Below the pieces are notes generated by a model, which was not told the DNA's origin, made no database searches, and worked only from the letters and a program-made list of their open reading frames with translations. From the NCBI RefSeq assembly GCF_015330165.1, contig NZ_JADDXT010000002.1, positions 124,001-188,000 of the forward strand: 64,000 bases of DNA. Direction: 5' to 3'. Shown here piece after piece: positions 8,955 through 16,949 of this stretch (positions within the stretch are counted from its first letter, which is position 1; the number at the start of each line of letters is the position of its first letter). Made by a program: the position numbers and the translations under genes. Source of the stretch: Zobellia roscoffensis (lineage in GTDB: Bacteria; Bacteroidota; Bacteroidia; Flavobacteriales; Flavobacteriaceae).

Positions 8955-9416
8955 ATGGGTAATATGAAAAATGTATTTGACAAAAAGGATGTAAGCGAGC
9001 TAGTTTTACGAATTAACAACCTCAATTCTGACAGCCCTAATTTATGGGGAAAGATGAATGTAGGCCAAATGATGGCCCACTGCAATGTAGCCTATGACAT
9101 GACTTATACGGACAAATACCGAAAACCTACTGGCTTTAAAAAGTTTATAATTAAACTTTTAGCAAAAAACACAGTGGTTGGTCCAAAACCGTATAAAAGG
9201 AACGGGCGTACCGCTCCTGAATTTCTAATTACAGACGAACGAGATTTTGAATCAGAAAAACAAAAACTGGTCGCTTATTTAGAAAAAACCCAACAGTTGG
9301 GCTCTGCCCATTTTCAAAATAAAGAATCACATGCTTTTGGCCCGCTTACTGCTCAAGAATGGAACGTGCTTTTTTACAAACACTTAAACCATCATCTATG
9401 TCAATTTAATGTTTGA
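8955..9416 (+). CDS. DUF1569 family protein (DinB-like four-helix fold)
   Basis: A 153-residue protein matching the DUF1569 family, distantly related to DinB/YfiT metal-binding four-helix proteins. The diagnostic segment is LWGKMNVGQMMAHCNVAYDM (about residues 31-50), where the His of MAHC is one of the expected metal ligands. A second His pair occurs in YKHLNHHLCQFNV at the C-terminus, consistent with a three-histidine site. Cytoplasmic; no signal peptide. The ATG at 8955 is followed by another in-frame ATG three codons later, so the start is uncertain by 9 nt. The biological role of the family is unknown; some DinB relatives act in thiol-dependent stress responses. Confidence 0.8.
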   Translation: MGNMKNVFDKKDVSELVLRINNLNSDSPNLWGKMNVGQMMAHCNVAYDMTYTDKYRKPTGFKKFIIKLLAKNTVVGPKPYKRNGRTAPEFLITDERDFESEKQKLVAYLEKTQQLGSAHFQNKESHAFGPLTAQEWNVLFYKHLNHHLCQFNV

Positions 9417-9550
9417 CCTACTTTCTCAAGAAGTTTCTTTAAATCAAATCATTACACTTAACATCCCTATACATCATTGTTTTCATATGCTCTCAACAGC
9501 AATGAAAATTTGTTTTTCACTATCTTTTCACCAACTAAAACAACTCAACT

Positions 9551-10276
9551 ATGCTTATTTACCTCTATGAATTTATCGGAACCGCCTTACTCATACTTAT
9601 TGGCAACGGTGTTGTTGCCAATCTAGTTTTAAAAGGAACAAAAGGTCCTGATACGGGCTGGACGGGCATTTCGTTAGCATGGGGTATTGCAGTTTTCATA
9701 GGTGTCTACGTAAGTGCCGATGTTAGTCATGCTCATTTAAACCCCGCCGTAACCCTAGCCCTGGCTACGGCAGGAAAATTTAGTTGGGGGTTAGTACCTG
9801 GCTATATGGTAGCTCAAGTTTTAGGTGCTATGATGGGAAATTTTATGATTTGGCTTTCCTATAAAAAACATTATGATGCCACGGAAGACCAAGGTGCTAT
9901 ACTAGCTACCTTTTGCACAGGACCAGCCATTCGCAGTCCATTTTGGAATTTTGTTACCGAGGCCATTGGAACATTCACTTTAGTTTTTGGTATATTCTTT
10001 ATTGCTGGTGGCTCTTTTGGGGAAGAAGCTATTTCTCTTGGCGCCTTAGATGCTTTACCGGTGGCTCTATTGGTAATGGGTATAGGTTTTGGCCTTGGAG
10101 GCCCAACAGGGTATGCCATTAACCCAGCACGAGATTTTGGTCCGCGATTATTACATTCTATCTTGCCGTTAAAGGGAAAAGGCTCTAGCGATTGGGGGTA
10201 CGCTTGGATTCCTATTATAGCTCCATTATTTGGTGCTTTTATAGCTGCTTTAGCCTACCTTGCTCTTTCTGTATAA
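9551..10276 (+). CDS. MIP family channel, aquaglyceroporin-like (GlpF type)
   Basis: A 241-residue six-TM channel of the major intrinsic protein family. Both pore loops are present: HLNPAVTLA with Asn64-Pro65-Ala66, and INPARDFGPRL with Asn191-Pro192-Ala193 and Arg194. Asp195 directly after Arg194 is typical of glycerol facilitators rather than water-specific aquaporins. Length is somewhat shorter than E. coli GlpF but within the family. It probably allows passive entry of glycerol or other small polyols across the inner membrane. No glycerol kinase or dehydrogenase gene lies next to it, so the physiological substrate is inferred only from the motif. Confidence 0.9.
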   Translation: MLIYLYEFIGTALLILIGNGVVANLVLKGTKGPDTGWTGISLAWGIAVFIGVYVSADVSHAHLNPAVTLALATAGKFSWGLVPGYMVAQVLGAMMGNFMIWLSYKKHYDATEDQGAILATFCTGPAIRSPFWNFVTEAIGTFTLVFGIFFIAGGSFGEEAISLGALDALPVALLVMGIGFGLGGPTGYAINPARDFGPRLLHSILPLKGKGSSDWGYAWIPIIAPLFGAFIAALAYLALSV

Positions 10277-10328
10277 GAATAAAATGATAGATTAAATTCA
10301 ATTTATAAGAAATAAAAAAATTGATAAC

Positions 10329-11210
10329 ATGAAGAAGTTTAGCCTTATACTATCATTTCTAACCGTTTTTCAGATTGGTTTAGCTCAAGAATTTATTGAA
10401 TTACCCTATGAAAAAAGCTCTACCGTAACCTGGACTCACGAAGAAAAACAATACTTTTCCGAAATTTGGAAAACGGAAGTCGTTACCAATGTTTCCATTC
10501 CCACAATCCAAGTATTTCAGCCTAAAAACCCAAGTGGTACATCTGTAATAATAGCTCCTGGTGGTGCATTATATGCCCTAAGTATCAATAGTGAAGGAAG
10601 AGATGTTGCTAAATGGCTTACAGACAAAGGCATTACCGCCTTTGTTTTAAAATACCGACTTGTACCAACAGGGGAAGATGCTGTTCAAGAAGTTAGCGAA
10701 GAAGGCCAAACAAACCCAACCAGAATTGGAGAAAGAGTTGCTCCCGTTATGCCATTATCTGTTGCAGACGGACTATCGGCTGTCTCTTATGTCAGAGAAA
10801 ATGCAGAAAAATATCAACTAGACCCTAGTAAAATTGGTTTCATGGGTTTTTCCGCTGGAGGTGCGGTGACTATGGGTGTAGCGTATAATTATAACGAAAA
10901 TAGTCGTCCCGATTTTTTGGTTCCTGTGTATGCATGGACCAGTGCTTACCCCGTTCAGGAAGCACCAAAAAATGCCCCTAAAATGCTAATAGTTTGCGCT
11001 AGTGATGACCCATTAGGACTGGCTCCAGGAAGTATTGAAATTTATAACTCATGGATTAAATCCGGTAAACTTTCCGAATTACATATGTACTCAAAAGGCG
11101 GTCATGGTTTTGGCATGAAAGAACAAGGCTTACCCTCGGATAATTGGATTCAACGTTTTTATGATTGGTCCGTGGCGGAGGGAATTACCTCAATATTAAA
11201 ATCTGAATAA
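10329..11210 (+). CDS. Secreted alpha/beta hydrolase (acyl/xylan esterase-like)
   Basis: A 293-residue exported hydrolase; the signal peptide ends at about residue 19 (IGLAQ). The oxyanion loop is APGGALYA near residue 76 and the nucleophile elbow is GFSAGG with Ser175. An Asp in VCASDDPLG (about 226) and a His in YSKGGHGFGM (about 263) complete a plausible catalytic triad. It resembles the BD-FAE/Axe-type esterases that remove acetyl or feruloyl groups from plant or algal polysaccharides. The SGNH hydrolase gene starts directly after its stop codon with no spacing, so they are co-transcribed. The GH20 gene follows 34 nt further, giving an esterase-SGNH-GH20 set for modified glycans. Confidence 0.85.
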   Translation: MKKFSLILSFLTVFQIGLAQEFIELPYEKSSTVTWTHEEKQYFSEIWKTEVVTNVSIPTIQVFQPKNPSGTSVIIAPGGALYALSINSEGRDVAKWLTDKGITAFVLKYRLVPTGEDAVQEVSEEGQTNPTRIGERVAPVMPLSVADGLSAVSYVRENAEKYQLDPSKIGFMGFSAGGAVTMGVAYNYNENSRPDFLVPVYAWTSAYPVQEAPKNAPKMLIVCASDDPLGLAPGSIEIYNSWIKSGKLSELHMYSKGGHGFGMKEQGLPSDNWIQRFYDWSVAEGITSILKSE

Positions 11211-11849
11211 ATGAGAGTTTATCTAATCTTACTTTTACTATCAGGAATTGTCTCTAATGCACAAAGTTCTTTTTCCAAAGAAGTGCAAGCTATTACGCAA
11301 AAATATGATTCACTTTATGATGCTTCGCAAGAAAGCATTGTATTTACGGGTAGTTCAAGCATTCGTGTTTGGAAAGATTTACAGCAACGTTTCCCCAATC
11401 ATCAAGTTATCAATTCAGGATTTGGAGGCTCACAAGCGGTAGATTTGCTTCAATTTACCAATGACCTAATTCTAAATTACAAGCCTAAAAAGGTTTTTAT
11501 TTATGAAGGTGATAATGACATCCAGAGCAAAAAAAGACCCAAAGAAATTATTAGTACCATAGCCCAAATACGGGATTTAATTTTCGCTAACAATCCGCAG
11601 ACAGAAATAGTCTTTATTTCGGCAAAACCCAGTATTTCCCGATGGAAACTGAGAAGGAAATACAAGAGGCTGAATCGGAAAATGGAAAAAATGACATTGA
11701 CGGATGGAAGGTTAAAATATGTTGATGTTTGGAAACCGATGCTAGACGGACGAAAAGTAAAGCAAGATATTTTTGTTTCAGACGGTCTACATATGAATTC
11801 AAAAGGGTATGAAATATGGTATACCGCATTGAAAAACCACGTAAACTAG
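11211..11849 (+). CDS. Secreted SGNH/GDSL hydrolase
   Basis: A 212-residue exported protein (signal peptide MRVYLILLLLSGIVSNAQ). It has the SGNH blocks: block I FTGSSSIRVW near residue 45 with the nucleophile Ser, block II NSGFGGSQ near 68, block III EGDNDI near 99, and block V DGLHMNSKGYE near 191 with the catalytic Asp-x-x-His. These enzymes deacetylate or de-esterify carbohydrates and other substrates. The ATG follows the stop of the esterase gene immediately. Substrate not determinable, but the neighbours favour acetylated glycans. Confidence 0.87.
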   Translation: MRVYLILLLLSGIVSNAQSSFSKEVQAITQKYDSLYDASQESIVFTGSSSIRVWKDLQQRFPNHQVINSGFGGSQAVDLLQFTNDLILNYKPKKVFIYEGDNDIQSKKRPKEIISTIAQIRDLIFANNPQTEIVFISAKPSISRWKLRRKYKRLNRKMEKMTLTDGRLKYVDVWKPMLDGRKVKQDIFVSDGLHMNSKGYEIWYTALKNHVN

Positions 11850-11883
11850 ATATTCAAAATCCCCAACTCTAAATAATTAGTAG

Positions 11884-13500
11884 ATGAAATCTAACTTGAT
11901 CAAAGCCTTATTCATTAGCTGCATTTTTGTAGCCCTATGTTCTTGTGAGCCCAAAAAAAAGAAACGCGTTTTAAACTTACCGCAAACAGATTTGGCCATG
12001 GAAAATATGATTCCTATGCCCATGAAGGTCATCCCTACAAACTCAGGGTTTGCTTTGGATAAATTTACCGCGATTTATACTTCTGAAAATGCAGATGGTT
12101 TTCCTGAAGTAGGAAAATTTTTATCTGAAAAGATACATGCTAAAACCTCATTAGATATTCCGGTGAACATTGAAGAAATTCCTGACCGAGAAGGGATTAT
12201 CTACATTAATCAATCTGACAGTTTGGAATTGAATGCGCCAGAAGCTTATCAACTTTACATTACAAAAGATACCATTATTCTAAATTCAAATACCGCAGCA
12301 GGTGCTTTTAGAGGTGTACAAACCATACGACAAATTATACCGGAAAAACCACTAGATACCATTGCAGCATATGATGTATGGAACATTCCTACCGGAAAAA
12401 TTATTGATAATCCAATTTTTGAATACCGAGGAAGCATGTTAGATGTGGCACGGCATTTCTTTAGCGTAGAAGATGTAAAAAAGTATATAGACCTTCTAGC
12501 CTACTATAAATATAACGTACTTCATTTACACCTTTCTGATGATCAGGGATGGCGAATAGAAATAAAATCTTGGCCCAAACTTACCGAAGTTGGCGGCAGC
12601 ACAGAAGTTGGAGGGAAATCCGGAGGCTTTTATACCCAAGAAGAATATACTGATATCGTAAATTATGCCGCTGAACGCCACATGGTTATTGTACCGGAAA
12701 TTGACATGCCAGGACACACCAACGCAGCTTCCGTTTCATATCCTTTTTTAAATGGGAATGGTAAAAAACTAAAACTATATACAGGTATGCGCGTTGGTTT
12801 TAGCACTTTTGACACAAGAAAAGATACTACCTACGCCTTTATTGATGATGTAGTTAGAGAACTATCCGCAATCACCCCTGGCCCCTATTTTCACATTGGT
12901 GGAGATGAAAGTCACGTAACCAAGAAGAAAGACTATACCTACTTTGTTGAGAAAGTAGAAAAAATAGTTCAGAAGTATGGTAAACAAATGATTGGATGGG
13001 ATGAAATTGCTACCGCAGATATAGATTCCACATCAATCTCCCAATTTTGGTCCAGTAAAGATAATGCAGACTTGGCCCTAAAAAAGAATATGAAAATTAT
13101 CATGTCTCCCGCTAAAAAAGCATATCTAGATATGGAGTATGACACGCTTTCTAAGCATGGTCTACACTGGGCCGCTTACATCCCTACCGATACAGCCTAT
13201 AATTGGGCGCCAGAGAAATATGAAGGAATTCCTATAGAAAATATTTTAGGTTTAGAGGCTCCACTTTGGTCTGAAACTATCAGTAATATTGATGAGTTAG
13301 AGTATCTAGCTTTTCCGCGTGCTATAGGTTATTCAGAATTGAGTTGGTCTATTCCTGAAAACAGGGATTGGGAAAACTATAAGGTTCGCTTGGCCAATCA
13401 AGCGCCATTTTTAGACCGTATGAATGTTAAATACTATCCATCTCCATTAATTGATTGGAAAAAAAGTAAATACACTTATAAGCAAATTCAAAAAGATTAA
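11884..13500 (+). CDS. Beta-N-acetylhexosaminidase, GH20, lipoprotein
   Basis: A 538-residue GH20 exo-enzyme that releases terminal GlcNAc/GalNAc. A lipobox ends at Cys21 (VALCSC), so it is anchored in a membrane, probably the outer membrane or periplasmic face. The small N-terminal GH20b domain (about residues 45-155, YQLYITKDTIIL) precedes the catalytic barrel, which starts at RGSMLDVARHFF. The catalytic pair is Asp341-Glu342 in HIGGDES. The substrate-binding HLHLSDDQGWRIEI and VPEIDMPGH segments are intact, as is the Trp-rich end of the barrel (APLWSET). Length is normal for a two-domain GH20. It probably works with the two upstream hydrolases on chitin- or glycoprotein-derived glycans. 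Confidence 0.95.
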   Translation: MKSNLIKALFISCIFVALCSCEPKKKKRVLNLPQTDLAMENMIPMPMKVIPTNSGFALDKFTAIYTSENADGFPEVGKFLSEKIHAKTSLDIPVNIEEIPDREGIIYINQSDSLELNAPEAYQLYITKDTIILNSNTAAGAFRGVQTIRQIIPEKPLDTIAAYDVWNIPTGKIIDNPIFEYRGSMLDVARHFFSVEDVKKYIDLLAYYKYNVLHLHLSDDQGWRIEIKSWPKLTEVGGSTEVGGKSGGFYTQEEYTDIVNYAAERHMVIVPEIDMPGHTNAASVSYPFLNGNGKKLKLYTGMRVGFSTFDTRKDTTYAFIDDVVRELSAITPGPYFHIGGDESHVTKKKDYTYFVEKVEKIVQKYGKQMIGWDEIATADIDSTSISQFWSSKDNADLALKKNMKIIMSPAKKAYLDMEYDTLSKHGLHWAAYIPTDTAYNWAPEKYEGIPIENILGLEAPLWSETISNIDELEYLAFPRAIGYSELSWSIPENRDWENYKVRLANQAPFLDRMNVKYYPSPLIDWKKSKYTYKQIQKD

Positions 13501-13553
13501 AACAATCAACTCTGTTGTTCAACTTATCTCAAAACAAAATCCCCTAGGGAATC

Positions 13554-13997
13554 CTATACGTTTTTATCAGCATACTTTGTAGCTAATAATAACTTAGTCG
13601 CTTTCCAAAATTCAACCGAAGTTGGGTTGGGAGATAAAGAATTCTCTGGATTTTCAAAAAAGGTACTTACTAACAACTTCAGGTATTGAAGGTTGCTGTT
13701 TTCTGCTTTAAGATGTTCAAAAGCCATCTGCCAGTCATGAAATTCCCTATTATGAATTTTATTTCCTGACAAGAACGCTACTTCTTTATGCCTACTATCA
13801 GTTTTGATTCTTTCAAAGAGCTCGTTAATCATAGTCTCTTCTCCTTCAAGATACTGTATAAACCTTCCTTTGAAAAAAAGCAGACATCCGGTAATGTCAT
13901 TTTGCCTATTAAATTCTTGTGCTTTTTCAAGCATTCTTTGAGTTTCCTGCAGTCCAAAATCAGTATTAGCTACAGAGGTATATACTAAACAGAACAT
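13554..13997 (-). CDS. BLUF-domain blue-light photoreceptor (FAD), stand-alone
   Basis: A 147-residue protein consisting of one BLUF domain plus a short C-terminal extension. The flavin-site residues fall at exactly the spacing of AppA: Tyr6, Asn30, Gln48 (in FIQYLEG), Trp89 and Met91 (DWQMAF), corresponding to AppA Tyr21, Asn45, Gln63, Trp104 and Met106. The family motif ITGCLLFFKGRFIQYLEG is clear. No EAL, GGDEF or cyclase output domain is fused, so it must signal through a partner protein, as PixD-type BLUF proteins do. The gene is convergent with the GH20 gene and has no operon partner. It should sense blue light in the cytoplasm; the output is unknown. Confidence 0.93.
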   Translation of the reverse strand: MFCLVYTSVANTDFGLQETQRMLEKAQEFNRQNDITGCLLFFKGRFIQYLEGEETMINELFERIKTDSRHKEVAFLSGNKIHNREFHDWQMAFEHLKAENSNLQYLKLLVSTFFENPENSLSPNPTSVEFWKATKLLLATKYADKNV

Positions 13998-14182
13998 GTA
14001 ATTTGGTATGTGTTTGGTTGGCTTGTTACTAGCTAAGATAACGATTTAATAATGAAATAAATATCGAAAAACCTGTAATTCAGTTATTTACAATTTATTC
14101 CTTCATTTAAATAAAGATTTATCTTACAAAAAATATAGCCGTTTAAATACTCCAATCTCTCTCCGTACTGAGTATACGGCAC
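13998..14182. other. AT-rich intergenic region upstream of the BLUF gene
   Basis: No ORF, RNA gene or hairpin was recognised here. It must hold the promoter of the BLUF gene (minus strand), but no convincing -7/-33 pair was found. Confidence 0.3.
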
Positions 14183-14208
14183 AAAAAAACCCTCCGTATG
14201 GAGGGTTT
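14183..14208 (-). terminator. Intrinsic terminator of the ruvX-def-DUF5606 operon
   Basis: A 9-bp stem (14187-14195 with 14200-14208) closes a GTAT loop. On the minus strand it is followed by a run of T (A-run at 14183-14189 on the plus strand). It lies 31 nt after the stop of the DUF5606 gene. Confidence 0.85.
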
Positions 14209-14239
14209 AAGAAAAAATCTATTTTCAAAAGACTTTGTC

Positions 14240-14659
14240 CTATTCTTCTTCCGAAGTACCGTCTTTATCTCCTGAAAAGTCTGTTATATCATTCTCGTGA
14301 AGAATGTTATACCACTGAATCACTTTTTTAATATCACTGGCATACACCCTATCTTCATCATAGTTAGGTAAAATTTCAAAGAAATATTCTTCCAACTTTA
14401 TTTTTTCAGCTTTGTGGGCTACTGAGGTTTTGCCTCCTTTTTCTTTCACCTGTATTTTCAAAAATACATCTCTTAATGGTAGCTCTTCATCTAGTGTATA
14501 AATTGCAATTTCAGAAAGAATGCTTACGTTACTACGCATACCAACAGTAATACGTTTTTTATCAATAAGCGATTCTGCTACAAACCCTGTTCGGGTCTGT
14601 GTTACCAATTTGTAAAGGCCTGGTTTTCCCCCAATGGATAAGATCTTATCTAAACTCAT
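14240..14659 (-). CDS. DUF5606 family protein
   Basis: A 139-residue cytoplasmic protein of the Bacteroidota-specific DUF5606 family. The signature N-terminus is LDKILSIGGKPGLYKLVTQ (residues 3-21), predicted to fold as a small beta barrel, followed by VGMRSNVSILSEIAIYTLDE. The C-terminal third is helical and charged, ending in a disordered acidic tail (DFSGDKDGTSEEE). No catalytic residues are evident. It is the last gene of an operon with def and ruvX (60-nt gap to def) and has its own intrinsic terminator. Function is unknown; the persistent neighbourhood with housekeeping genes suggests a basal role. Confidence 0.85.
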   Translation of the reverse strand: MSLDKILSIGGKPGLYKLVTQTRTGFVAESLIDKKRITVGMRSNVSILSEIAIYTLDEELPLRDVFLKIQVKEKGGKTSVAHKAEKIKLEEYFFEILPNYDEDRVYASDIKKVIQWYNILHENDITDFSGDKDGTSEEE

Positions 14660-14719
14660 ATAAAAATTTACATTTTAGGAGCGCAAATATTGCACTTTTC
14701 AACGGATTACGATAAAATT

Positions 14720-15310
14720 TTAACGTCCTTTTTTCTGGTTAGGAAAACGCATGCGGTAATCTGCTCTAATGTTTCCTTTAGAGATATTGGTTAATCTACT
14801 TTTAAGCATGCGCTTTTTTAAAGGTGAAAGCTTATCTGTAAACAAAATACCTTCTATATGATCGTATTCATGCTGAATAACCCTCGCCAAAAGACCATCA
14901 TACGTTTCTGTATGTTTTTTAAAATTTTCATCTACGTAAGTAATGGTAACCGTATCTTTTCTTTTTATGTCTTCGTGAATGTCCGGTATGCTCAAACAAC
15001 CTTCACTAAAAGGCCAATCTTCACCTGTTTCTTCATCAATATATGCATTGATAAATACCTTTTTAAAACCGTCTAATTTCTTTTGGTCTTCCTCAGAAAG
15101 GTCATCGTCCTTAGAAAAAGGAGTGGTATCAACCAAAAATAACCGTACAGGTAGCCCTATCTGAGGTGCTGCCAAGCCTACCCCATTGGCATTGTACATG
15201 GTCTCCCACATATTTTCAATCAACTCTTCTAATTTTGGATAATCTTTAGGCACGTCACTGCCTACTTTTCTTAATACGGGATCGCCATAAGCGATAATTG
15301 GTAATATCAT
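14720..15310 (-). CDS. def: Peptide deformylase
   Basis: A 196-residue metalloenzyme that removes the formyl group from the N-terminal Met of nascent proteins. All three family motifs are intact: GVGLAAPQ (residues 43-50), EGCLS (103-107, with metal-ligand Cys105) and QHEYDH (H147-E148-H151). An insertion between motifs I and II (DDDLSEEDQKKLDG, about 68-81) is typical of Bacteroidota deformylases. The ATG at 15310 abuts the stop of ruvX with no gap, so the two are co-translated. DUF5606 follows 60 nt downstream. Confidence 0.97.
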   Translation of the reverse strand: MILPIIAYGDPVLRKVGSDVPKDYPKLEELIENMWETMYNANGVGLAAPQIGLPVRLFLVDTTPFSKDDDLSEEDQKKLDGFKKVFINAYIDEETGEDWPFSEGCLSIPDIHEDIKRKDTVTITYVDENFKKHTETYDGLLARVIQHEYDHIEGILFTDKLSPLKKRMLKSRLTNISKGNIRADYRMRFPNQKKGR

Positions 15311-15721
15311 CTAAATTTTATTTAAATAGGCTTGAAGAATAATTGTTGCGCTAATTTCATCAACTAAGGCCTTATCCCTTCTTTGTTTCTTTTTGAGACC
15401 ACTGTCTATCATAGTCTGAAAAGCCATTTTTGAAGTAAAACGCTCATCGTGTCGCTCTACTGGTATATCTGGGAAAACTTTTTTTAATCGATTTAAAAAA
15501 GGACTTATTAAAGCTTCTGACTCACTTGGTGTGTTATCCATTTGGCGTGGTTCACCAACTATAAACGTCTGTACTTTTTCCTTTTGTGTATACTCTTTTA
15601 AAAAATCTATTAGTTCAAAGGTACGAACAGTTGTTAAACCCGAAGCTATTAACTGCAACTCATCAGTAACGGCAATACCCGTTCTTTTCTTCCCATAATC
15701 CAATGCAAGCAATCTTCCCAA
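15311..15721 (-). CDS. ruvX: Putative Holliday junction resolvase RuvX/YqgF (TTG start)
   Basis: A 136-residue RNase H-fold protein of the YqgF/RuvX family. The catalytic Asp8 is in LLALDYGKKRTGIAVTD, and further motifs are IVGEPRQMDNTPSE (about 54-67), ERHDERFTSKMA and the terminal VDEISATIILQAYL with the last acidic residue. It acts in 16S rRNA 5' maturation and/or junction resolution; both roles have been proposed for the family. The start must be TTG at 15721: two codons upstream lies an in-frame stop, and the first residues (MGRLLALDYG) are where the family normally begins. A TAnnTTTG -7 element ends 18 nt upstream. First gene of the ruvX-def-DUF5606 operon. Confidence 0.93.
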   Translation of the reverse strand: MGRLLALDYGKKRTGIAVTDELQLIASGLTTVRTFELIDFLKEYTQKEKVQTFIVGEPRQMDNTPSESEALISPFLNRLKKVFPDIPVERHDERFTSKMAFQTMIDSGLKKKQRRDKALVDEISATIILQAYLNKI

Positions 15722-15738
15722 TCCTTATTTATTTTTTG

Positions 15739-15746
15739 CAAAAATA
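15739..15746 (-). promoter_or_regulatory. Candidate -7 element of the ruvX operon
   Basis: On the minus strand this reads TATTTTTG, a full match to the Bacteroidota -7 consensus TAnnTTTG, 18 nt before the ruvX TTG start. No good -33 TTTG/TTG element is present at the expected distance. Confidence 0.4.
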
Positions 15747-15799
15747 ACCTATAAATTGTTATAACCGTAAAATTGAAACCCAAAATCATATTTGACACC

Positions 15800-15807
15800 T
15801 ATATTTG
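15800..15807 (+). promoter_or_regulatory. Candidate -7 element of dapD
   Basis: TATATTTG matches TAnnTTTG. A TTG at 15773-15775 could serve as -33 but the spacing (24 nt) is longer than usual. The implied 5' leader of dapD would be about 110 nt. Confidence 0.4.
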
Positions 15808-15921
15808 CACCTAAATGTGTATTGAGAAACACAAAATCCATTTGTGTAAAATACTGCGATAAGAAAGTGAAAACCGGTTTAACAGCCTCTTTAAATATAA
15901 CATTCTAATTAGTAAGAAAAG

Positions 15922-16737
15922 ATGACCGAATTAAGAAAGACAATAGAAAATGCGTGGGACAACAGAGAGCTTTTAAAAGAAGCCGCCACCCAGGACGCCA
16001 TAAGAGAAGTAGTAAACCTTCTTGATCAAGGTAAATTAAGGTGCGCAGAACCAACTTCGGACGGCTGGCAAATTAATGAATGGGTTAAAAAAGGTGTAGT
16101 TCTTTATTTTCCCATTCAAAAAATGGAAACTCTTGAAGCTGGTATTTTTGAATATCATGATAAAATTCCGTTGAAGAGAGGATACGAGGCCAAAGGTATT
16201 CGTGTAGTCCCAAATGCTGTTGCTCGTCATGGTGCATATATTTCCGCCGGCACTATTTTAATGCCAAGTTACGTAAACATTGGTGCTCATGTAGAAGAGG
16301 GCACTATGGTGGATACATGGGCCACTGTGGGCAGCTGCGCTCAAATAGGCAAAAACGTTCACTTAAGTGGAGGTGTTGGAATTGGTGGTGTATTAGAACC
16401 TTTACAGGCTGCACCTGTAATAATTGAGGACAATGCATTTATTGGATCAAGATGTATTGTTGTTGAAGGTGTTCGCGTTGAAAAAGAAGCTGTTTTAGGC
16501 GCAAATGTGGTTCTTACCGCTTCTACAAAAATTATAGATGTTACTGGCGATGAACCTGTTGAAACTAAAGGTAGGGTTCCTGCTCGTTCAGTTGTTATAC
16601 CAGGGAGTTATACTAAGAAATTTTCTGCCGGTGAGTTTCAAGTGCCTTGTGCATTGATTATTGGCACTAGAAAAGAGAGTACAAATAAAAAGACCTCGTT
16701 AAACGATGCCTTAAGAGAATATGATGTAGCGGTGTAA
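15922..16737 (+). CDS. dapD: 2,3,4,5-tetrahydropyridine-2,6-dicarboxylate N-succinyltransferase
   Basis: A 271-residue left-handed beta-helix acyltransferase of the succinylase branch of lysine/diaminopimelate synthesis. It transfers succinyl from succinyl-CoA to tetrahydrodipicolinate. Hexapeptide repeats run from about residue 95 to 215 (for example YISAGTILMPSYVNIGAHV). The family segment MVDTWATVGSCAQIGKNVHLSGGVGIGGVLEP is present in full (given here only as a landmark at about residues 129-160). Length matches the DapD family. The N-terminus (TELRKTIENAWDNRE) is a canonical DapD start, so the ATG at 15922 is secure. Monocistronic, divergent from ruvX, and followed by a strong terminator. 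Confidence 0.97.
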   Translation: MTELRKTIENAWDNRELLKEAATQDAIREVVNLLDQGKLRCAEPTSDGWQINEWVKKGVVLYFPIQKMETLEAGIFEYHDKIPLKRGYEAKGIRVVPNAVARHGAYISAGTILMPSYVNIGAHVEEGTMVDTWATVGSCAQIGKNVHLSGGVGIGGVLEPLQAAPVIIEDNAFIGSRCIVVEGVRVEKEAVLGANVVLTASTKIIDVTGDEPVETKGRVPARSVVIPGSYTKKFSAGEFQVPCALIIGTRKESTNKKTSLNDALREYDVAV

Positions 16738-16759
16738 ACCACGCTAAATCTAAAATCTT

Positions 16760-16799
16760 GCCCATAGTCGTTTACAACTAGCGACTATGGGCTTTTTTT
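16760..16799 (+). terminator. Intrinsic terminator of dapD
   Basis: A perfect 11-bp stem (16760-16770 with 16782-16792) with an 11-nt loop is followed by TTTTTTT. It starts 22 nt after the dapD stop. Confidence 0.9.
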
Positions 16800-16949
16800 A
16801 TAAAATACTGTCATTTGTACGCAACCTTTTCTAATTCTTTAGTCTAGTTTATTAGAGACCTGTAAGAAAAGTACCTATTAAAACAATTTATAACTACTTT
16901 TTAAGTTATAATCTAGCGAGTTAAAACCGAACATAATCTAAATTTTCGA

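Noticed and set aside
8765..9085. Minus-strand open frame of 106 residues overlapping the DUF1569 gene
   Set aside because: It lies opposite a well-supported family gene, has no recognisable domain and would overlap the start of the small secreted gene; taken as a shadow.
10329..13500. Polysaccharide utilisation locus around esterase, SGNH hydrolase and GH20
   Set aside because: No SusC/SusD pair, regulator or further glycoside hydrolases are present, so only a small hydrolase operon can be claimed.
13501..13553. Terminator between the GH20 and BLUF genes
   Set aside because: Only short stems (4-5 bp) without T-runs could be drawn.
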